A stretch of DNA of 7,282 bases from Chlorobiota bacterium (GTDB taxonomy: Bacteria > Bacteroidota > Ignavibacteria > SZUA-365 > JAADGX01). This document shows positions 1 to 7,282 of the stretch, one piece after another. The notes beneath the pieces are model-generated. The model was not told the origin of the DNA and did not search any database. It was given only the letters and a program-made list of their open reading frames with translations. The stretch is from the NCBI GenBank assembly GCA_013152135.1, contig JAADGX010000286.1, positions 1 to 7,282 of the forward strand, written 5' to 3'. Position numbers and translations under genes: made by a program. The first letter of the stretch is position 1; every line of letters begins with the position of its first letter.

Positions 1-264
1 GATGGGGAGTTTCAAGTAATCGATGGGACTGGCGGGCGAGGCAAAATGCAAGATATAATCAAGACTCCCCGCGACATGGACATAATTCGTAACGTCATAC
101 TTGACGAAGACGAATCCATCATGTCCCATCAAATGAGCGACGTTTTCAACGTTGCCGGTGATAAGGTTATCCATGCAGACAACTTCCATCCCTTCAGAAA
201 GAAGGCGCTCACAAAGATGGCTTCCCAGAAATCCCGCTCCACCGGTGATCAGAGCACGAGGCAT
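1..264 (-). CDS. UDP-glucuronate decarboxylase-like SDR (NAD-dependent epimerase/dehydratase), first 88 residues
   Basis: Only the N-terminus is in the window; the frame is open through position 1. It starts at ATG 264 with AAGGAA four bases upstream, 14 nt after the previous stop. The sequence begins MPRALITGGAGFLGSHLCER, with the Rossmann NAD-binding glycine motif GGAGFLG (8-14) after the first beta strand, and an acidic residue at the end of strand two (Asp32 in CMDN) that would bind the adenine ribose. DVT (57-59) and HFASPASPIDYL (73-84) match extended SDR enzymes of the UDP-xylose synthase group, which decarboxylate UDP-glucuronate to UDP-xylose in the cytosol. The catalytic Tyr-x-x-x-Lys and the substrate pocket lie outside the window, so a related dehydratase or epimerase is possible. 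Its place at the end of this operon suggests nucleotide-sugar supply for the glycosylation genes before it. Confidence 0.87.
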   Translation of the reverse strand, partial: MPRALITGGAGFLGSHLCERLLSEGMEVVCMDNLITGNVENVAHLMGHDGFVFVKYDVTNYVHVAGSLDYILHFASPASPIDYLKLPI

Positions 265-268
265 AGGC

Positions 269-274
269 TTCCTT
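269..274 (-). promoter_or_regulatory. Ribosome binding site of the UDP-glucuronate decarboxylase-like gene
   Basis: The minus strand reads AAGGAA-GCCT-ATG, inside the 14-nt gap after the propeller-barrel stop. The short gap leaves no room for a separate promoter or a terminator, so this gene is probably read from the same transcript. Confidence 0.65.
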
Positions 275-278
275 CAGT

Positions 279-1952
279 TTATAGTGGTAAAGTGTAATTA
301 AGACCAACCATGATTCGGCCAAAGCTGTCAGCTTTCGGGATCTGCATCGTCATATCGAGGTCTTTTTTCGCATACTGAAAAACTCCGTACACGCGCACCT
401 GCATGGACGGCGTAACAACAAATTCCATCCCGCCACCGATGCCGTAAATCAAGGTCTGCTGGCGACTTCCATCCGATCGTTGTTTGTCAAGTATCGCGCG
501 CCCCAATGACGCGCGTACGAAAGGACGGTAAGTATACATAAAGAGATACCCCGCTTGGAGGTAAATCGAACCTGTCCAGAGCTCGCGACTGAATTGTTTG
601 TTCAAGAGGGTTCGGCCTGATAGCTCCACGTGGTTTATTTCAAGCCCCAATTCTAATGCAGGCGCACTGCCCGGAAGCGGTTGGACTTCGAGCCAGAGCC
701 CTCCCATCGGTAAAAAGTCACCCTCTCCTGCGTCACCCGTGTACCTGGCAAAACCACCCGAGACCCCGATATTCACGAGGACTTTCGATCGTACGCTCTC
801 GCCGATGTCTTCCGGTTTTATCTTGCCGTACATGATATAATCGTCTTCGCTGGTTCCGAATCCCAGGAGGAGGTTGTAGTTCCCTTCGCCTCCAACCGTA
901 GTCGTCATCGCATCGATACTGCGTATGCGATCAAGATCATCCTCGTAAGGTGTTTGAAATACCAGCGGAATCATCTCGGGGGTTTTACGAATTCGGGTTA
1001 TCACGGCGAGTCCGTGGCCGGACCGGTTTCGCCCGACAACGCTATTCCCTCCGATGAAGGTAGCGGGAAAAGCGAGTTGGCGAACGACATAGTTTCTTTT
1101 CGCTTTGTGGGATTTGGGCCTTGTTCTCCGCATGCCGAGTATTGACGGCAGACCATCGGCACTTTTGAATAAAACCATCGGCGCTTGATTGGTCCAATTC
1201 AATGCGCTCTCATCAAGATGACGGACACGATCACGCATCGCCGATACTGCTACTGGTCTGTTCCCCTCCCAGTAATACAAAACCGGAAACCGCGATTTCT
1301 TGATCGTGACGAGATGGTTATCAAAACTCGAGGTCAATGCTGAGGCGTGTAACGCCGACATGAAAGGTTCCCGGTAATGGAGAGATTCGAGTTCGCGAAA
1401 GACAACGTCGGCATCGGGATAGAATTGTAACTCGTTTCCCTTATTCGACTGGCGGATGAAAGCCAGGGATTGTCCATCCGGCGACCAGCGAGGGAAACGC
1501 TCCCGTTCGCTGCCGGCAGTAAGCCGAACGATGATATGCCGATCCACGTTGTAGAGATACAAGTCTTTCTCGTCGCCCGTACCGTTACTGGTAAAACACA
1601 ACCACCGCTCACCGCGAACCAGACGCGGATACCAATCCGCCTCCCCATCTTCCACGGTCAGAAGGTACCGGTACGGAGAGCGCTTCCAGGAAGCGTATGC
1701 CGGAAGGTCTATCCTCGGATCAACCGCACGCGCTTTTCGTTTTCGCAGATCAACCACGTATAAAAACCTGGAAAGGCCACGCCGGATTTCAACGGAAGCG
1801 AATTGAACGTCGGGGGAAAGGCGTACGCGTTCTATGCGTCCCTTCAACCCGAGCTCCGAGAGATTGATAACCCGGAGATTGCGAACCTCGATGGATTCAC
1901 TCCTGGCCGCTACGACGAGAACAGCGATCAGAATAATCCAGAGACAGCGCAT
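279..1952 (-). CDS. Secreted TolB-like beta-propeller with C-terminal outer-membrane beta-barrel, hypothetical, 557 aa
   Basis: I do not recognise a named family. The ATG at 1952 is chosen because it begins a clean signal peptide (MRCLWIILIAVLVVAARSES) and has TGAGG six bases upstream. An in-frame ATG at 2012 would add 20 polar residues before that signal, overlap the previous gene by 52 nt and have only a weak ribosome site. Residues about 25-350 look like beta-propeller blades of the TolB/PD40 kind, clearest at 106-135 (DWYPRLVRGERWLCF...) and 151-168 (ERFPRWSPDGQSLAFIRQ). Residues about 389-557 show eight alternating amphipathic segments (about 389-404, 412-426, 432-446, 457-472, 475-488, 499-514, 517-529, 543-556), fitting a small OmpA/OmpW-type barrel, although the chain ends in Leu rather than the usual aromatic. 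No catalytic motif is visible. Its place after two glycosyltransferases suggests a surface component or a client of glycosylation; this is inference. Confidence 0.8.
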   Translation of the reverse strand: MRCLWIILIAVLVVAARSESIEVRNLRVINLSELGLKGRIERVRLSPDVQFASVEIRRGLSRFLYVVDLRKRKARAVDPRIDLPAYASWKRSPYRYLLTVEDGEADWYPRLVRGERWLCFTSNGTGDEKDLYLYNVDRHIIVRLTAGSERERFPRWSPDGQSLAFIRQSNKGNELQFYPDADVVFRELESLHYREPFMSALHASALTSSFDNHLVTIKKSRFPVLYYWEGNRPVAVSAMRDRVRHLDESALNWTNQAPMVLFKSADGLPSILGMRRTRPKSHKAKRNYVVRQLAFPATFIGGNSVVGRNRSGHGLAVITRIRKTPEMIPLVFQTPYEDDLDRIRSIDAMTTTVGGEGNYNLLLGFGTSEDDYIMYGKIKPEDIGESVRSKVLVNIGVSGGFARYTGDAGEGDFLPMGGLWLEVQPLPGSAPALELGLEINHVELSGRTLLNKQFSRELWTGSIYLQAGYLFMYTYRPFVRASLGRAILDKQRSDGSRQQTLIYGIGGGMEFVVTPSMQVRVYGVFQYAKKDLDMTMQIPKADSFGRIMVGLNYTLPL

Positions 1953-1958
1953 CCCGAG

Positions 1959-1963
1959 CCTCA
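1959..1963 (-). promoter_or_regulatory. Ribosome binding site deciding the start of the propeller-barrel gene
   Basis: The minus strand reads TGAGG-CTCGGG-ATG. The TGA ends the second DUF2723 gene, and GAGG sits six bases before the ATG at 1952. This spacing, together with the signal peptide that starts there, argues for 1952 over the upstream ATG at 2012. Confidence 0.65.
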
Positions 1964-4768
1964 GGGCACACGCGCTACAGTATCGGATGTCTGATTCAAT
2001 TTGGACATCCATTCGCGAATCCGTTGATCAACAGAGGGATCATTTGGCACGTATTGTTTATAGCGCTTTAAGATATCTATGCCTTTCTGCCATTCCCCTT
2101 CAAGCTCGTAGAGGCTCAGCAACATCGTGTACGGGTTTCGTGGCGATGATTGTCCGGTTGGATCCTGGGCAAGCAAATCCAGGTAGTATGGTTCGACCTC
2201 CCGAGTGTACTCAACAAACTTGTCGTCCCGGTTGCACAAGTAATACAGCATGGCCAGGTCCGTTTTCAGGATTGGATCCATGCGGTGAATACGTCGCGGA
2301 AGGAGTTTTTCCATTTGATCCAAAACTCGTAGTGCTCCTGCCGTATCCCGGCCATCCTGCAGATAAACCTGGGCGCATGCCATAAACAAGTACCGGTAGC
2401 TGAGAATCATGCGCGTGCTTTGTTCATCGAGGTTGACTTTTGGATTCTGAAGCTGCCGGAACATAAATCCGTACGAACGTGCGCTGTCAGGTATTGATAC
2501 CGGATTTAACAGATGCTTCATGGTTGTCGGGAGATCGACATTGCTGTAGTACCGATCCTGTCGCGTTTCCATGCGGTACGGAACCAATTGGTACGTGAGC
2601 CCGCGCACGATAAGGTAGTTATCGAGTCCAATTTTATCGCTGGGCATCGTGGTTAATGCAAAATGAATCGGGCGTTTCCACTTCGCATTAACGATGATAT
2701 CCAGTACCATCCTGTCCTGGTTGCGAATCAGTTTCCTGCCGTACGCGTCGGTGATCGCTGATTGCATGGTAAAGACCACTTCACCGGCACTGTCGGGTAT
2801 GGTCATACCACGTACTACATCCTTGAAAATCGATTCCCGGTAAATGTCCGCCGGGACTGGGATCCGTATTTCCCTTTTATCAAACTCACCAACCTCCATA
2901 TGCCTGATTTGCTCATCTGTATATGAGATCGGGACCTTCTTCGCACCATAGGGAGTCTCGTTTTTCAGTTGCAGCATATACCAATCCGTGTTGAGAAGAC
3001 TAAGGTTCGCAACGCGAACGTCCCGACGGATTCCAGCCACGTACTGCAGGTACCAGACGGGGAAGGTATCGTTATCACCGCCGGTGAACAGTATTGCATC
3101 CTTCTCACATGATTGCAGCAAATTGTATGCGTAGTCGAACGCGACGTAATTCAAACTGCGATTGTGTGTCTGATAATTCTGTAACAACATGTTGCCGGGC
3201 GCCAGCACGAGCAAAGCCAGGCCGCCCGCAAGTGAAACGGTTGAAGCGGCCTCCCGCTCTTTCAGCCACTTTCTTAACAATTCCATGAGACCGTAAGCGC
3301 CTACGCCTATCCAAATGGCAAATACGTAAAACGAACCGACGAAGAAATAATCTCGCTCCCGAACCTGCGGCGCCGACATGTTGAAGTACACAACCAACCC
3401 GATGCCGGTGGCCATGAAAAGCAAGGTCATGGCCAGGCTGGTTTTCCAGTCCTTCTTCCAGTGAAGGTAGAGCCCGAACAGTCCGAGTAATAATGGGATG
3501 GCAAAGTACCGGCTCGGATAACCAGGACTGTCGGACCAGTTTCCCGCGTCTTCAAATAAAACCACCGGGGCATCCTGTAAATCGCCTGCCCTGCCAACGA
3601 AATTCCACATGAAATACCGAAGGTAAATGTGACCAAGCTGAAAGCGAAGGAAGAAGTCCAGGTCACTCGAATACTTCTGGTATTCCCTGATATGCTTGGG
3701 TTCCATGCTCCAACGTCGCGGAAATAACACCTTACGGTTGACGTCGATGGTACCCAGACGGTTGTCGTAGGTTGGACCGCGAAGAATCGGGTAATCGCCA
3801 TATTGTTCACGATTGAGGTACTTGACAAGGTATTCGAGGGACGTTGGCGCGTTTTCATTCAGCGCGGGTTCCTTGTTAGCGCGAATAATAATCAACGCAT
3901 ATGTACTGTACCCGAGAATGATCAGTAGCGTGGCCAGGGAAAGAAGCTGCGCACGGGGCGCCTTTTTCGCATAGGCAACAATGGCGACAAGCCCGAAGAT
4001 AATGATAAAGACCAGGATAACCGTATTCCCTTCCAAGAAGGAAGGCAAATACTTCACAACCCCGGGATATACCACCGCGAACACTCCCAAGGCTCCCAAG
4101 GCGAAAACAACTCCCGTTTTCCACGTGATGTACTCTTCCACTCTGTCACGGAAATAGTAGAGAACGAACACAAAAAAGATGGCTAGCAAGCTGAGCAAAT
4201 GGACACCTATGCTCAACCCCAACAGGTACGCGATAAGCAGCAGTGTCCGGTCCGAATTGAACACACCGCTGCGCGTGTACCATTCCAGCGTCAACCAAAC
4301 AACGAAAGAAATGAAGAACATGCCGATCCCGTATACTTCGGCCTCGGCTGCATTGAACCAGAACGTATCACTGAAAGCCAACGCGAAAGCTCCCGTCATC
4401 CCCGCGAGGATCATGATAAGGCCCTCCCGTATTCCCTCCGGATCGCCGTGCCACGAGCGGAATAACCGGATAAGCGTCAGATAGACGAACAGTACCGTCA
4501 GGGCGCTGGAAAGAACGGAAATGAGATTGACCCGGAATCCGATAGCATCGGCTATATGCCCGCCCACGGGCAGAAACGTGAATGCTTTTCCAAGGAGCTC
4601 GAAGAACGGAGCGCCGGGCGGATGCGGTACGCCTAACGTATACGCCGCCGTGATGAACTCTCCGCAATCCCAGAAAGACAACGTTGGCGCAACGGTCAAA
4701 GCGAATACAATGAATGATGCGAGAAATACGATGGAAGCAAAAAATCTGTGCAAGCGATTAAAATTCAT
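1961..4768 (-). CDS. DUF2723 / GT117-like membrane glycosyltransferase (TMEM260 family), complete, 935 aa
   Basis: This is the second, complete DUF2723 paralogue. It starts at an ATG with AGGTGA just upstream and a typical family N-terminus: one membrane helix (about 9-30), then WDCGEF (33-38) and GVPHPPGAP (46-54). Asp34 and Glu37 sit in the first extracytoplasmic loop, where GT-C enzymes carry their catalytic acid. About a dozen further hydrophobic segments run to residue 528. Between them are SDTFWFNAAEAEVY (133-146), YLNREQYGD (317-325), RAGDLQDAP (393-401) and RERDYFFVG (470-478). A soluble, probably periplasmic domain follows with GDNDTFP (564-570) and a TPR-like helical end (about 790-915). 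Identity to the upstream paralogue is high around GDNDTFP (about 51 of 72 residues by eye) and lower elsewhere, which indicates an old duplication. The likely role is transfer of a sugar from a polyprenyl-phosphate donor to an exported protein or glycan; donor and acceptor are not readable. Confidence 0.92.
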   Translation of the reverse strand: MNFNRLHRFFASIVFLASFIVFALTVAPTLSFWDCGEFITAAYTLGVPHPPGAPFFELLGKAFTFLPVGGHIADAIGFRVNLISVLSSALTVLFVYLTLIRLFRSWHGDPEGIREGLIMILAGMTGAFALAFSDTFWFNAAEAEVYGIGMFFISFVVWLTLEWYTRSGVFNSDRTLLLIAYLLGLSIGVHLLSLLAIFFVFVLYYFRDRVEEYITWKTGVVFALGALGVFAVVYPGVVKYLPSFLEGNTVILVFIIIFGLVAIVAYAKKAPRAQLLSLATLLIILGYSTYALIIIRANKEPALNENAPTSLEYLVKYLNREQYGDYPILRGPTYDNRLGTIDVNRKVLFPRRWSMEPKHIREYQKYSSDLDFFLRFQLGHIYLRYFMWNFVGRAGDLQDAPVVLFEDAGNWSDSPGYPSRYFAIPLLLGLFGLYLHWKKDWKTSLAMTLLFMATGIGLVVYFNMSAPQVRERDYFFVGSFYVFAIWIGVGAYGLMELLRKWLKEREAASTVSLAGGLALLVLAPGNMLLQNYQTHNRSLNYVAFDYAYNLLQSCEKDAILFTGGDNDTFPVWYLQYVAGIRRDVRVANLSLLNTDWYMLQLKNETPYGAKKVPISYTDEQIRHMEVGEFDKREIRIPVPADIYRESIFKDVVRGMTIPDSAGEVVFTMQSAITDAYGRKLIRNQDRMVLDIIVNAKWKRPIHFALTTMPSDKIGLDNYLIVRGLTYQLVPYRMETRQDRYYSNVDLPTTMKHLLNPVSIPDSARSYGFMFRQLQNPKVNLDEQSTRMILSYRYLFMACAQVYLQDGRDTAGALRVLDQMEKLLPRRIHRMDPILKTDLAMLYYLCNRDDKFVEYTREVEPYYLDLLAQDPTGQSSPRNPYTMLLSLYELEGEWQKGIDILKRYKQYVPNDPSVDQRIREWMSKLNQTSDTVARVP

Positions 4769-4771
4769 GAT

Positions 4772-4777
4772 TCACCT
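4772..4777 (-). promoter_or_regulatory. Ribosome binding site of the complete DUF2723 gene, overlapping the previous stop
   Basis: On the minus strand the sequence reads AGGTGA-ATC-ATG. The TGA is the stop codon of the upstream DUF2723 gene, and AGG lies six bases before the start codon. Ribosomes finishing the first gene are therefore placed on the start of the second, which supports translational coupling and a fixed ratio of the two paralogues. Confidence 0.7.
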
Positions 4778-7282
4778 GGTTGTTTTACCGTTTGTTCTTT
4801 CCAGCTCTTCGATGAGCGATGATCTGAGGGCTTGTATGTCTTCGGCATTGGGGAAATATTTCAACATGCTGTCCACCAAAGCAACAGCCTTCTTGTAATC
4901 CTTTCTTTGCCTGTACATCTCCAGGAGGAAACGATACGGAGAGGAGTACGATCGCACTTCCCTGGGGTTTTTGGCGATTTCCACCCAGCAGCGAGCTTCA
5001 ATTTCCCGCGCCAAGGCTTCGTAATGCTGCGAGTCCCCGGAATCAAGGTACAGCGTTGCAATGTTGTACTGTAACCTGTAATCCATGGGGATGACATCGT
5101 GCGGCAGTATTTCCTCCATCCGGTTGAGAACCTGGATCGTTTTCTGCTTATCCTCCAACACGTGATACGTGTACAAGGCAGTCCGGAGAAAAGCGTTACG
5201 ATAGTTTACGCACATGCGCTGTGCGTCGTTATCCAGGTACACGTCCGGTCGTTGCAGACTTCGAAAGAGAAATCCACGCTTGTAGTTACGAGACGGAACG
5301 ACATCGTCCGCAAACAAATGTTCCCACATTGCCTTGAAATAAATATAATCGCCGCTTCGCTCTTCGATCGGCGTAACCCTGAACGCCAATCCCTCCATGC
5401 GCAGGTATTTATCGAGACCGATAAATGACTGCGGGCTTACGGAAACAGCAAAGTATATCGGGCGATCCCACGAATTCTTTCGTAGAATATCCTCAACAAC
5501 GACGTCTTGCCAGGCACGCTTGTACACGTATTGCCCGCCCCCAATGTCCACCGGGTATCGTGCTTTCGATTTCCAGACCATCTTGAAATCACGGTTGAAG
5601 CGCGATGCGTCCGGTTCACTTTCGTTCCCAACAGCGTTTTCAGCGATGAACCGCTGCATGACCACACCGGGGACTATCAGAGAGAGTTCCCTTTCTTCTT
5701 TAGGCCAGGTCGTTTGCATGAAATCCTCCGCCGTGGTGGGGGCGGAATAACGCTTGATTTCTTCATCGGAAAAGCTTATCGAAACCGGCTCTGTGCCGTG
5801 AGGAGATTCGTTTTTCAATTGCAACGTGTACCAGTCCGTGTTCAATAAGCTCAAACAGACGATGCGCACGTCCTGACGTATTCCCTCAACTTCCTGCAGG
5901 TACCAAAGGGGAAACGTATCATTATCGCCGTTCGTGAAAAGAATCGCGTTCGGTTCGCAGCTTTGCAGCGTATTGTAGCTGATATCCCACGGGATATAAT
6001 CGTGGCTCCTGTCATGGTCGAACCAGTTTTCGCGAGCCATGTTTACGGGCGCCGCCACCAGCAACACCGCCAACGTCACACCGAGAAACGGAACGGAAGT
6101 AATCCGTCGCTCGAGGAACTCCAGGATTGCCGCTGTACCGAATCCCGCCCACATGGCGAAAACAAAGAAAGCGCCAACAAAGAAGTAATCGCGTTCCCGC
6201 GCCTGTGGCTCCGCCATGTTGAAGTAGATGACAAGCGCGACCCCAAAGACGAGAAAGAGGACCAGGAGCATCGAGGCCATCTTCCAGTCTTTTCGAAAAT
6301 GATAGAACAAACCGATCAGTCCCAGGAGAAAAGGTATACCGTAGTACACGTTGGGAAACGCAGCACGAGCCAGCGTCCAGGAACCGTTTTCCGGACCATC
6401 ACTGATTTCTCCCGCAAAATACGAAGGCGCATCCTGAATGTCTCCCGCCCTGCCGATATACTGCCAGTACAAGTACCGGAGAAACATATGATTCAACTGA
6501 TACGATACAAAATAATCCCAGTCACTCTTGTACTTGCGATAATTCTCTATTTTCTCCGGTTCATTGCTCCATCGCCGATCCGTGATTGAAGGCATGTCGC
6601 CGTATTGTTCACGGTTCAAATACATGACGAGGCGTTCGAGGGTGTCGGGATTATTTTCATTGATGGGCGGATGTTCCATCGCCCGTATCAAAACAAGCGT
6701 GTACGTCGAGTAGCCGATAATGATAAGAAACGCGGAGAGGATAACAGTATTAAGAGCCCCGTGCTTGATTTTGTGTGAATACCACAAGCCGCCGATCATG
6801 ACCAGGACAATCAGAACGGGTATGAGCTGAACCAAAATCGAGGATTGTGATGATTCCGTCAGTTTACCGTCGAGAAGAGACGGTAACCACGTGATAATTC
6901 CGGAATAGATAATGATGAAAAAGGCCAGCGCTCCCAACCCGAATAGCACGAAGCTGCCCAACCTGAACGTGAACAATCGGAAATAGATGACAAGAACAAT
7001 ACCGAAATAAACGAGAAGACTGAGCTGGTGCACGCCGATACTGAGACCGATAACAAAGGCGACAAGTAAAAGATACCGTTGGCTGTACGGCTCATCGGCT
7101 ACTTCGTGCCATCGAAGAACCAGCCATAACACCAATGCGATGAAAAACATCGCACTAGCGTAAACTTCCGCTTCAACCGCGTTGAACCAAAAGGTATCGC
7201 TCCAGGCAAATATCAGCGCACCGGCGATGGATGCTCCAAACACAACGACGGCATCCGCCGTTTTACGCAACTCGCCACGCCA
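4772..7282 (-). CDS. DUF2723 / GT117-like membrane glycosyltransferase (TMEM260 family), N-terminus outside window
   Basis: This is a probable inner-membrane GT-C glycosyltransferase. The reading frame is open to the window edge (first whole codon Trp), so the start lies upstream; an apparent start at 7270 is only an internal TTG. Aligned with the complete neighbour, about 110 residues are missing, including the loop expected to hold the WDxGEF acidic motif. In the 836 visible residues, roughly ten hydrophobic segments lie at 8-200 and 310-412, followed by a soluble domain of about 420 residues that ends in helical, TPR-like sequence (about 695-820). Family signatures seen are SDTFWFNAVEAEVY (28-41), YLNREQYGD (221-229), RAGDIQDAP (278-286), RERDYFFVG (362-370) and GDNDTFP (452-458). 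Related human TMEM260 is a protein O-mannosyltransferase; the sugar and acceptor here are unknown. The stop is 3 nt before the next gene. Family assignment is firm; biochemical role is inferred. Confidence 0.9.
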   Translation of the reverse strand, partial: WRGELRKTADAVVVFGASIAGALIFAWSDTFWFNAVEAEVYASAMFFIALVLWLVLRWHEVADEPYSQRYLLLVAFVIGLSIGVHQLSLLVYFGIVLVIYFRLFTFRLGSFVLFGLGALAFFIIIYSGIITWLPSLLDGKLTESSQSSILVQLIPVLIVLVMIGGLWYSHKIKHGALNTVILSAFLIIIGYSTYTLVLIRAMEHPPINENNPDTLERLVMYLNREQYGDMPSITDRRWSNEPEKIENYRKYKSDWDYFVSYQLNHMFLRYLYWQYIGRAGDIQDAPSYFAGEISDGPENGSWTLARAAFPNVYYGIPFLLGLIGLFYHFRKDWKMASMLLVLFLVFGVALVIYFNMAEPQARERDYFFVGAFFVFAMWAGFGTAAILEFLERRITSVPFLGVTLAVLLVAAPVNMARENWFDHDRSHDYIPWDISYNTLQSCEPNAILFTNGDNDTFPLWYLQEVEGIRQDVRIVCLSLLNTDWYTLQLKNESPHGTEPVSISFSDEEIKRYSAPTTAEDFMQTTWPKEERELSLIVPGVVMQRFIAENAVGNESEPDASRFNRDFKMVWKSKARYPVDIGGGQYVYKRAWQDVVVEDILRKNSWDRPIYFAVSVSPQSFIGLDKYLRMEGLAFRVTPIEERSGDYIYFKAMWEHLFADDVVPSRNYKRGFLFRSLQRPDVYLDNDAQRMCVNYRNAFLRTALYTYHVLEDKQKTIQVLNRMEEILPHDVIPMDYRLQYNIATLYLDSGDSQHYEALAREIEARCWVEIAKNPREVRSYSSPYRFLLEMYRQRKDYKKAVALVDSMLKYFPNAEDIQALRSSLIEELERTNGKTTR

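Noticed and set aside
46..297. An 83-codon open frame on the plus strand near the left edge
   Set aside because: It is antisense to the SDR gene, whose GGAGFLG and ASPASPIDYL motifs are unmistakable.
1834..2385. A 183-codon open frame on the plus strand across the junction of two genes
   Set aside because: It is antisense to the TPR-like end of the second DUF2723 gene and the start of the propeller gene. No recognisable domain, and both minus-strand genes are well supported.
3427..3858. A 143-codon minus-strand frame inside the second DUF2723 gene, which could hint at a frameshift
   Set aside because: The main frame runs unbroken through this region with all family motifs in place, so the other frame is a coincidental shadow.
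5963..6589. A 208-codon open frame on the plus strand
   Set aside because: It lies wholly antisense to conserved parts of the first DUF2723 gene (RERDYFFVG and GDNDTFP regions). Its product is a low-complexity, charged, His/Arg/Glu-rich sequence with no domain.
7268..7270. TTG as the start codon of the first DUF2723 gene
   Set aside because: The frame continues open to the window edge, and the family N-terminus (first helix and WDxGEF loop) would be missing. The codon is internal.
1961..7282. The two DUF2723 genes as a recent duplication or assembly repeat
   Set aside because: The proteins differ throughout, with several length changes, and the DNA lacks long identical stretches. This is an old, real duplication.

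Overview
The window holds a dense run of four genes, all on the minus strand, so transcription goes from high to low coordinates. The order is: a DUF2723 membrane glycosyltransferase cut at its N-terminus by the window edge (7282-4772), a second complete DUF2723 paralogue (4768-1961), a secreted beta-propeller plus outer-membrane beta-barrel protein (1952-279), and the first 88 codons of a UDP-glucuronate decarboxylase-like short-chain dehydrogenase/reductase (SDR) enzyme (264-1). The gaps are 3, 8 and 14 nt. At the first two junctions the ribosome binding site overlaps the previous stop codon, so the genes are very probably one operon with translational coupling. No promoter, terminator, RNA gene, mobile element, repeat array or CRISPR was found. 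No gene-free stretch exceeds 14 nt.

The source looks like a Gram-negative bacterium, because one gene encodes a signal peptide followed by a C-terminal outer-membrane barrel. Tandem DUF2723 proteins with the WDCGEF, YLNREQYGD, RERDYFFVG and GDNDTFP signatures are common in Bacteroidota and related lineages of the FCB superphylum, so I favour that group. The genus cannot be read from this window. Base composition looks near 50% GC and even across the genes, with no sign of recent transfer.

Working model (inference): the two DUF2723 proteins are GT-C-fold glycosyltransferases in the inner membrane, related to eukaryotic TMEM260 (CAZy GT117), a protein O-mannosyltransferase. They would glycosylate periplasmic or exported proteins from a lipid-linked sugar. 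The SDR enzyme would supply or modify a nucleotide sugar in the cytoplasm. The propeller-barrel protein is either a client of the pathway or a surface component made with it. The two transferases differ mainly in one extracytoplasmic loop and one part of the soluble domain, which suggests different acceptors or donors rather than simple redundancy.
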